Source: CBDVBL01 sp965555375
GTDB lineage: Bacteria > Zixibacteria > MSB-5A5 > UBA10806
DNA: 13,642 nt
Assembly: GCA_965555375.1 (NCBI GenBank)
Contig: CBEWDL010000088.1
Coordinates: 1 to 13,642 of the forward strand
Reading direction: 5' to 3'
Positions 8,447 through 12,858 of the stretch are shown here, in pieces. The notes under the pieces were generated by a model, which was not told where the DNA came from, ran no database searches, and saw only the letters and a list, made by a program, of their open reading frames with translations. Each line of letters opens with the position of its first letter. Position 1 is the stretch's first letter. Both the position numbers and the translations under genes were made by a program.

Positions 8447-8472
8447 GGTGTCAGATCTGAAGACCTGACACC
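8447..8472. repeat. 26-bp near-perfect palindrome upstream of ftsE
   Basis: GGTGTCAG (8447-8454), ten bases, then CTGACACC (8465-8472). The inner ten bases also pair at three of five positions, so 11 of 13 pairs match. No T-run follows on either strand, so it is not a standard terminator. It lies about 90 bp before the ftsE start and about 157 bp after the stop of the next upstream gene. Either an operator or a dispersed intergenic repeat. Confidence 0.6.
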
Positions 8473-8505
8473 TCGGTAACCTGTCCTGCGACTCGTATGA
8501 GAAGA

Positions 8506-8519
8506 GCTGACACATCAGC
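8506..8519. repeat. Short hairpin sharing the CTGACAC motif
   Basis: GCTGA-CACA-TCAGC, a perfect 5-bp stem with a 4-base loop. Its CTGACAC repeats the right arm of the 26-bp palindrome 34 bp away in the same orientation. Confidence 0.35.
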
Positions 8520-8628
8520 GAATAATTAAAGAATTCAAAATGAGGCTTTGCGCTATATGCAGAAGTATCAATATCCTTACGAGCTGGACGAAACCGCTAC
8601 GGAAATATTATATTCCTACACAAAGAAT

Positions 8629-9330
8629 TCAGATGATTTTCCCTGATCCTACTTTTACCCCGGAATCGCCACTGAGAGTCTCCATTATCCTGATGAATCT
8701 TCGACTTCGAGTGCGTTTTGAATGGCGGATATAAATCGAACCAAATACCGCTCCCACGATACCTCCAAAAAAGTTTACTATAAGATCCCACATGGTATCG
8801 TCGAACGGAGACATCATTGGCGAGCCCTGAGCTCCTCTGGCAAAAATCCTATCGGATAGATATTCCAGAATCTCCCAGAAACCTCCGATTCCGAGGGTGA
8901 CAAACAGAATCACAACTCCCCCGCTAAAAGGCGAAATTTTCAATTTCCCCGTAAAATACAGAGCGTAAATCAAAAGAAAGCCCAGGAAAGCTATCATCAT
9001 TGAATTGTGATAATGTAAAACCTTATCGAAATATATTAACCTGTCATAAAAATTGAAAAGCTGCCCAAACGTGATGTCCAGGATAAGAATAAGAAGTAAA
9101 ACGATCTCGATTTCCACCGGGAAGTTAACCCTGTGAGTTTTAGCCAGCCAGGCGGGCAATAAAGATAAACATACGACGATTAATCCCCATAAGCCCAGAA
9201 GAATATCCCCCAAGCCGAAGGCGGCGATTGCAGTCAGCCATATCATTGTCTTCAATATCCAGGCCAGAATAATCTCCCACTTCGGGGCTGATTCGCCGGG
9301 ATGAGCAACAGATCTGTTCAAATCTTCCAT
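8629..9330 (-). CDS. Polytopic membrane protein, VanZ/YjdF (DUF2238)-like
   Basis: About six hydrophobic segments (near residues 20-40, 43-62, 73-95, 108-126, 135-156 and 184-201) and a basic C-terminal tail. Conserved-looking polar motifs sit at membrane edges: YFDKVLHYHNS (D102, H106), GIGGFWEILEY (W152, E153, E156) and FDDTMWDLIVNFFG (D177, D178, D182). The DK..H, WE..E and D..WD..vN..G order resembles VanZ-like and YjdF/DUF2238 membrane proteins, whose biochemical role is unsettled. I chose the ATG at 9330 (233 aa). A TTG 21 codons upstream (9393) would put the promoter inside the gene. There is no Shine-Dalgarno, and the promoter places the transcript start at about the ATG, so a leaderless mRNA is likely. 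Divergent from the reductoisomerase-like gene. An exact copy of the palindrome AACAGATCTGTT lies in codons 5-9. Family call moderate, function unknown. Confidence 0.75.
   Translation of the reverse strand: MEDLNRSVAHPGESAPKWEIILAWILKTMIWLTAIAAFGLGDILLGLWGLIVVCLSLLPAWLAKTHRVNFPVEIEIVLLLILILDITFGQLFNFYDRLIYFDKVLHYHNSMMIAFLGFLLIYALYFTGKLKISPFSGGVVILFVTLGIGGFWEILEYLSDRIFARGAQGSPMMSPFDDTMWDLIVNFFGGIVGAVFGSIYIRHSKRTRSRRFIRIMETLSGDSGVKVGSGKII
9307..9318. promoter_or_regulatory. Palindromic operator candidate inside the VanZ-like gene start
   Basis: AACAGATCTGTT, a perfect 12-bp palindrome about 12-23 bp downstream of the predicted transcript start. The identical 12 bases occur at 11621-11632, before the CRP/FNR-like gene. 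A protein bound here would block early elongation. Confidence 0.4.
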
Positions 9331-9336
9331 ACAATA

Positions 9337-9365
9337 ATTATAAAATAACAAGAATAGATTGACAA
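9337..9365 (-). promoter_or_regulatory. Strong sigma-70-type promoter of the VanZ-like gene
   Basis: Minus strand TTGTCA (9365-9360), 17-bp spacer, TATAAT (9342-9337). The -10 is perfect and the -35 matches five of six bases. The -10 ends 6 bp before the ATG, so transcription should begin at or next to the start codon. Confidence 0.75.
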
Positions 9366-9469
9366 AACAAAATGTCCGCTGTTCGCGGGTCAATCACTGC
9401 CGATCGACTCAGGTCTGCTATGTTTGCCCTTGCAGGTTAAGCCAGACAATACAGAAACGCCGATATAAA

Positions 9470-9498
9470 TTGACTTATTGCAGGCGAGTATTTAATCT
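9470..9498 (+). promoter_or_regulatory. Candidate promoter of the reductoisomerase-like gene
   Basis: TTGACT (9470-9475), 17-bp spacer, TAATCT (9493-9498), then 9 bp to the ATG at 9508. The -35 matches five of six bases, the -10 only three. A transcript start at about 9504-9506 would leave only 2-4 leader bases. Confidence 0.4.
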
Positions 9499-9507
9499 TA
9501 GTTGGTT

Positions 9508-10545
9508 ATGCGAAGGCCGGCACGGGAGAAATCTTTAATAAAAAACCTGGGCAAGTATAAAATCGCCATCCTCGGCTACGGCTCGCAGGGAAGGGCGCAG
9601 GCTTTGAATTTGCGCGATTCCGGCATCTTGCCGTTAATAGGACTGCCGTCGGATAGCAAATCGAGAAAAATTGCCAGGGCAGATGGTCTTACAGTTGCCA
9701 CGCCGGAGAGTGCGATAAAGCGATGCGATATAATCGCCGTATTGATTCCCGATCATAAGCATAAGGAGCTGTTCGATGGACTTCGGAAACTACAAATCCT
9801 TTCCGGCAAGGCGTTGATTTTCGCACACGGTTTTTCGATTGCTTTCGGCCTGGTGAAACCGCCGCCCGATTGCGACGTGATACTGATAGCTCCGCATGGC
9901 CCGGGCCTCCGTCTGCGGGAGAATTATCTAAATGGAAAGACCTTCACCGCCTTCAGGGGAATCGAGAACGACCATTCCGGGGAGGCGATGCAGATAGCCC
10001 GTGCCTACGCTGCCGCCATAGGATGTCCGGAGATTAATCTATTCCCATCGACATTCATGGAGGAAGCCGTTGGGGATATATTCGGCGAACAGGCGGTGCT
10101 CTGCGGCGGACTTGTGGGGTTGATGGAATCCGGATTCGATACTCTCGTCAAAAAGGGGCATTCCAGAAAATCGGCATATCTTGAGTGCATCTATCAGCTC
10201 GATCTATTAATAGATCTGGTTAAACAGTTCGGCCCGGCGGGGATGTTCGAGCGGATCAGCAAGACCGCTGCTTTCGGATCGTTAAAGCGCAAGGAGTTTT
10301 TGTTCGACTCCGGATTCAGGCGGAAGATGGAAGCGCTTTATGATGATATACAAAAGGGAAGATTTGCGAAGACGTTAACGAAAGAAGACGGCAGGGGGAT
10401 GGCCGGTTTTTTGAAAATGCTCAAGGCCAGCAGGGAATCATCGCTGCAGAGAACTCATGATTCCCTGTCGCCCAGACTCAAAGGCCGGCGCCGAGACTCG
10501 GACCGTCAGAGGCGCGGCGGGGGGCGAAATGCAAGGAAGCCTTAG
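9508..10545 (+). CDS. Divergent ketol-acid reductoisomerase paralogue (IlvC-like) with altered active site
   Basis: Clearly related to class I ketol-acid reductoisomerase, the second enzyme of branched-chain amino-acid synthesis. Counting from the ATG at 9508, landmark residues fall on standard class I numbers: Rossmann GYGSQG at 23-28, H107 (AHGF), D190 and E194 (GDIFGEQAVLCGG), E226 (YLEC) and S251 (ISKTA). Two key residues differ. K130 of the PKGPGH motif is His (APHGPG), and metal ligand E230 is Gln (ECIYQ). In the cofactor loop (GLPSDSKSRK) the usual Arg47 is Pro and D49 is acidic, while S50 and S52 remain. The C-terminal 35 or so residues are Arg/Gly-rich and unlike IlvC. No other ilv or leu genes are nearby. 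A normal IlvC reaction is doubtful; the gene could encode a reductase of another 2-keto acid. A TTG two codons earlier (9502) is possible but the numbering favours ATG. No Shine-Dalgarno is seen. Confidence 0.85.
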   Translation: MRRPAREKSLIKNLGKYKIAILGYGSQGRAQALNLRDSGILPLIGLPSDSKSRKIARADGLTVATPESAIKRCDIIAVLIPDHKHKELFDGLRKLQILSGKALIFAHGFSIAFGLVKPPPDCDVILIAPHGPGLRLRENYLNGKTFTAFRGIENDHSGEAMQIARAYAAAIGCPEINLFPSTFMEEAVGDIFGEQAVLCGGLVGLMESGFDTLVKKGHSRKSAYLECIYQLDLLIDLVKQFGPAGMFERISKTAAFGSLKRKEFLFDSGFRRKMEALYDDIQKGRFAKTLTKEDGRGMAGFLKMLKASRESSLQRTHDSLSPRLKGRRRDSDRQRRGGGRNARKP

Positions 10546-10672
10546 CGTTTTCCACCACCTTCATATATCCGGGCAACTCTGCCAGGCACTCATGACAGAG
10601 AGGCATCGAGTCGGCCTTCTCGAAAGGCCGGCCGCAATTCGAACAAACTCTCGTAATTCTCTGTAATCTCAT
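10478..10672 (-). CDS. Small zinc-ribbon protein (64 aa)
   Basis: Two Cys pairs, C10/C13 (CSNCGRPF) and C26/C29 (CHEC), make a four-Cys zinc ribbon at the N-terminus. A helix-like stretch (LAELPGYMKVVENAKA) and a basic, Pro/Gly-rich tail follow. The ATG has AAGGAG nine bases upstream, one of the best ribosome sites in the window, so I regard it as real. It is the last of four closely spaced small genes. Its final 68 bp overlap the end of the convergent reductoisomerase-like gene. I do not recognise the family; the ribbon spacing is loosely like the YvyF-type ribbon, but the rest does not match. Confidence 0.7.
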   Translation of the reverse strand: MRLQRITRVCSNCGRPFEKADSMPLCHECLAELPGYMKVVENAKASLHFAPRRASDGPSLGAGL

Positions 10673-10706
10673 CGTTTTATTCTCCTTAAACCACAGTTTG
10701 ACAGCC

Positions 10707-10817
10707 CTAAACGGAGAAGCGTACGCCCATTAACAGCCCGCTGTGATCGGCATGTATGCCCCTCGGGCTTTCGACCACAAATGGGTTGCAGGCCGATATT
10801 TTTTCTTCTTCGATCAT
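10707..10817 (-). CDS. Possible 36-aa small protein
   Basis: ATG 4 bp after the stop of the membrane-protein gene (TGA-CGGT-ATG), stop TAG 34 bp before the zinc-ribbon start. The sequence begins MIEEEKISACNPFVVESP and ends LLMGVRFSV. It has no membrane segment and one Cys. It fills an otherwise empty gap within the operon and its codons look like those of the neighbours. There is no clear ribosome site, so expression would rely on coupling. I do not recognise it; chance is a real alternative. Confidence 0.4.
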   Translation of the reverse strand: MIEEEKISACNPFVVESPRGIHADHSGLLMGVRFSV

Positions 10818-10821
10818 ACCG

Positions 10822-11148
10822 TCAACCCATCTGAAACTTATTCGAGAACAGGACAATAGCCACGCCCAATCCAGCAAAGGGCAGCATGCCCCAGAAAGAG
10901 GCCGATGTAATAAAAGCCAATATGGCTGCCAGGACAACGGCGCCCACGGCTATCTTCATCGACCACTTGATTAAAGGCAATATGATCGAGATTAAGATTA
11001 TAAAAACCAAACCGATAAGAATCCATTCAAGCTGGCTGTCGGACAGATCTCCCAGAAAAGGAATATTCCTCAGAATGGAAATTACAAACTGCTTTAAGTT
11101 GGCGATCTGAGCTATGATCTCATCATAAAACCAGGCAAAACGCTCCAT
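10822..11148 (-). CDS. Small membrane protein of unknown function (108 aa)
   Basis: An amphipathic, partly aromatic N-terminus (about 1-38) is followed by three hydrophobic segments near residues 41-60, 64-81 and 82-101, then a short tail (NKFQMG). No catalytic or binding motif is visible. ATG start; GAGGAAT in the last codons of the preceding gene can serve as ribosome site, with only 6 bp between the genes. Second gene of the small-gene run. I do not recognise the family. Confidence 0.7.
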   Translation of the reverse strand: MERFAWFYDEIIAQIANLKQFVISILRNIPFLGDLSDSQLEWILIGLVFIILISIILPLIKWSMKIAVGAVVLAAILAFITSASFWGMLPFAGLGVAIVLFSNKFQMG

Positions 11149-11154
11149 GGCTTC

Positions 11155-11370
11155 TTATTCCTCTACCGGTTCGATGGTCAGGCTTGACTCTCCGACCCTG
11201 TTCAGGCCGATCATCCTTTCGGTCAGAAATGTCTGCGAGGAAATCCACTGGTGAGAGATCTCCAGAACCTTCTCCTGTGAGACTTCTTCTACCCAATCCA
11301 GAATCATGTTGTCGATGACGCTGCCGTTGACTACGAGATCTTCCATGTTTAAGGTGAATTTCATCCTCAT
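11155..11370 (-). CDS. Small acidic protein of unknown function (71 aa)
   Basis: Starts at the ATG at 11370, with AGGGGG four bases upstream. The frame stays open for a further 70 codons upstream, but that part is Cys/Pro-rich, has no ribosome site and looks non-coding. The protein (MRMKFTLNMEDLVVNGS, then IDNMILDWVEEVSQEKVLE, ending EPVEE) has no signal peptide or membrane segment and an acidic C-terminus. It contains one probable central helix. First gene of a run with the 108-aa membrane protein, the 36-aa frame and the zinc ribbon, and divergent from the CRP/FNR-like regulator. I do not recognise the family. Confidence 0.6.
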   Translation of the reverse strand: MRMKFTLNMEDLVVNGSVIDNMILDWVEEVSQEKVLEISHQWISSQTFLTERMIGLNRVGESSLTIEPVEE

Positions 11371-11469
11371 CAGTCCCCCTCTTTTTGCTCTCTGGCTACC
11401 AGTAGGATCAAAGGCTATGCCGTAGCAGAATAAGGGGGTAATCAGTGTTTCATGGGGTGGCGTAATCTG

Positions 11470-11485
11470 TTGTATGCCAATACAA
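11470..11485. repeat. Inverted repeat TTGTAT-N4-ATACAA
   Basis: Perfect 6-bp arms, 100-115 bp upstream of the 71-aa gene start. Operator-like size, not linked to other motifs here. Confidence 0.3.
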
Positions 11486-11545
11486 TAAAACATGGAACAA
11501 AGCCGCTGGTGGCGATAGAAAAATCCGAGGTTTGATTTTAAAATA

Positions 11546-11580
11546 TTGGAGTTTTCCCATAACTTGATGGGCTGCTCCAA
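11546..11580. repeat. Nested 35-nt hairpin
   Basis: Outer arms TTGGAG (11546-11551) and CTCCAA (11575-11580), inner arms CCCAT (11556-11560) and ATGGG (11567-11571). An internal loop of 4 and 3 bases separates the stems, and the terminal loop has 6 bases. No T-run on either side. It could fold in the leader of the minus-strand operon or be a bound DNA site. Confidence 0.5.
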
Positions 11581-11618
11581 TTATGATCAGTTCAATTCCA
11601 CGTCGATCTAAGAGAAGA

Positions 11619-11634
11619 ATAACAGATCTGTTAT
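11619..11634. promoter_or_regulatory. 16-bp perfect palindrome, operator candidate
   Basis: ATAACAGATCTGTTAT. Its 12-bp core is identical to 9307-9318. It lies about 150 bp upstream of the regulator's -35 and overlaps a TATAAC on the minus strand, so it could control either flank. Confidence 0.45.
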
Positions 11635-11678
11635 AGTCGATCTTTAGGATTTATATCCTTTTCATCTGTTTCAATGTT

Positions 11679-11693
11679 AAACAGATTCTGTTT
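11679..11693. promoter_or_regulatory. Variant operator AAACAGA-T-TCTGTTT
   Basis: Perfect 7-bp arms with one central base, sharing AACAGA/TCTGTT half-sites with the palindrome at 11619-11634. A further TCTGTTT stands 22 bp upstream at 11665-11671. Confidence 0.4.
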
Positions 11694-11784
11694 GATTATC
11701 AGTGGGGAAAACATCGGTCTTCAGGCCAGACATTTCCGTAATTATTCAAATCTACCAGAAGAGATTCGTTCGCGATATTAAGGC

Positions 11785-11812
11785 TTGACAGGTTTACTAT
11801 ATATATTAAGAT
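11785..11812 (+). promoter_or_regulatory. Promoter of the CRP/FNR-like gene
   Basis: Perfect TTGACA (11785-11790), 16-bp spacer, TAAGAT (11807-11812, four of six). The start codon is 24 bp downstream of the -10, with GGGAAG as a modest ribosome site. Confidence 0.65.
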
Positions 11813-11836
11813 AAGAAGGTTATATGAGCGGGAAGT

Positions 11837-12631
11837 ATGACGGACATTAAACCCGGAAATAGTTCAGGCGGCCATCCACCGGGCATCCCGAAGACCGGCG
11901 GAAAACATCCTTCACACATACCGAAAGTCGAAGCCGGGCCGATTGGTTCAAAGATCAAGGCGATATCGAAAATCCCATTCTTCGAAAGCCTGGAGGACAG
12001 GGATCTGTCCCGTTTAGAGCCGTATTTCCACGAATACGAGTTTAAAAGAAATCAGCATCTGTTCTGGGAGGGAGATCCAGCCAGCAGAATTTACGTCATC
12101 AAATCGGGTCGCGTCAGGCTTCTGAAGACTTCAGCCTCAGGCAAAAAGATGGTATTGGAGGTGATGGTTCCCGGTCAGATCTGCGGCGGGGCGACCCTTT
12201 TCGGCGACACGCATCGTAATGGGGCGCAGGCCGTGGAGCCGACAGTCGTGTACGGGTTATCGAGGGAGAGTTACGATGAACTGCTCTCCAAATATCCGGG
12301 AATTGCCCGGGGGATCATAAAATATCTCGGCGCGAAATTGATGGATGCTCACGATGTCATCATTTCCCTGGTATCCTCCAAGGTGGAAAGCAGGATAGCG
12401 GCGGTTATCGTCAGGCTCTGCGAAAATCACGGCACCCCCACTGGCGACGGCATCATGATAAATATCCGGCTGACCCGGCAGGATATAGCCGATATCGTTG
12501 GCTCTACGGTGGAGACGACCATCCGAACCATGAGCAAGTTTCAAAAAGAGGGGATTCTGTCTACCGTATCGGGACGTCTCCTGGTTAAGGATTTCGATGC
12601 CTTTGTCAAAATGATGAAAGCCCGCGCTTAG
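11837..12631 (+). CDS. CRP/FNR-family transcriptional regulator
   Basis: DNA-binding regulator. Residues 1-36 form an unusual Gly/Pro/His/Lys-rich extension. The cyclic-nucleotide-type beta-barrel covers about 45-160 (IPFFESLEDRDLSRLEPYF opening, IYVIKSGRVRLLK), followed by the long dimer helix. A winged helix-turn-helix spans about 212-241 (LTRQDIADIVGSTVETTIR). Against E. coli CRP, the cAMP-contacting Glu72 and Arg82 align with Gly118 and Asn128 (CGGATLFG, DTHRNGA), so cAMP binding is unlikely. The four-Cys Fe-S set of FNR is absent. The recognition helix keeps the Glu and Arg of the FNR pattern (VETTIR) but has Ile where FNR has Ser. Possible signals are heme/NO, redox or another ligand; I cannot tell which. 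It has its own promoter, is divergent from the small-gene operon, and lies before a redox membrane protein. Operator-like palindromes upstream fit autoregulation. Confidence 0.92.
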   Translation: MTDIKPGNSSGGHPPGIPKTGGKHPSHIPKVEAGPIGSKIKAISKIPFFESLEDRDLSRLEPYFHEYEFKRNQHLFWEGDPASRIYVIKSGRVRLLKTSASGKKMVLEVMVPGQICGGATLFGDTHRNGAQAVEPTVVYGLSRESYDELLSKYPGIARGIIKYLGAKLMDAHDVIISLVSSKVESRIAAVIVRLCENHGTPTGDGIMINIRLTRQDIADIVGSTVETTIRTMSKFQKEGILSTVSGRLLVKDFDAFVKMMKARA

Positions 12632-12730
12632 AGCTGTCATGAACATCAGAATAACCATCTCTATTACATCGGTTTTCTGGCCTGTGGACGGTATATCTTC
12701 CACCGAGATGTCTGATTATCTGAAGATCGT

Positions 12731-12759
12731 TTGACAAGCTTCTATATCATTCTTATATA
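12731..12759 (+). promoter_or_regulatory. Promoter of the FadF-like gene
   Basis: Perfect TTGACA (12731-12736), 17-bp spacer, TATATA (12754-12759). It predicts a leader of about 90 nt before the ATG at 12859. Confidence 0.65.
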
Positions 12760-12825
12760 TGATTCGAGCCTGTCTTCGCTTGCGAGTCAGGGCGGTTTCG
12801 TATGCTTTTGATAGTTGAATTATTC

Positions 12826-12842
12826 ACGAGCTTGTGGCTCGT
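12826..12842 (+). repeat. Hairpin in the FadF-like leader
   Basis: ACGAGC-TTGTG-GCTCGT, perfect 6-bp stem with a 5-base loop, ending 5 bp before the ribosome site AAGAGG. It may influence translation or mRNA stability. Confidence 0.4.
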
Positions 12843-12858
12843 TTGGAAAGAGGTAACC

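Larger units (their letters stand above)
11371..11836. other. 466-bp divergent intergenic control region
   Basis: Lies between the small-gene operon (left) and the CRP/FNR-like gene (right). It holds no convincing gene. It contains a nested hairpin (11546-11580) and a 16-bp palindrome (11619-11634), flanked by GTCGATCT direct repeats at 11602-11609 and 11636-11643. It also contains AGGAT-N4-ATCCT (11646-11659), CTGTTT-N7-AAACAG (11666-11684), AAACAGA-T-TCTGTTT (11679-11693), ATTTTAAAAT (11535-11544) and the regulator's promoter. TCTGTT half-sites recur at 11465, 11627, 11665 and 11687. Confidence 0.75.

Noticed and set aside
8540..8734. 64-codon plus-strand frame beginning at 8540
   Set aside because: Mostly antisense to the VanZ-like gene and Arg-rich; the other frame at 8557 is more protein-like but also weak.
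10818..10937. N-terminal extension of the 36-aa frame
   Set aside because: Overlaps the membrane-protein gene in another frame and gives a Trp/Cys-rich product; only the part after 10817 is plausible.
11371..11580. 70-codon N-terminal extension of the 71-aa gene
   Set aside because: No ribosome site, composition unlike the rest, and it runs through the nested hairpin; the ATG at 11370 has AGGGGG upstream.
11646..11659. AGGAT-N4-ATCCT followed by TTTT as a terminator
   Set aside because: Only a 5-bp AT-rich stem and no upstream gene on that strand; more likely part of the control region.
12257..12703. 148-codon minus-strand frame over the CRP/FNR-like gene
   Set aside because: Antisense shadow of a well-supported regulator; no family resemblance.
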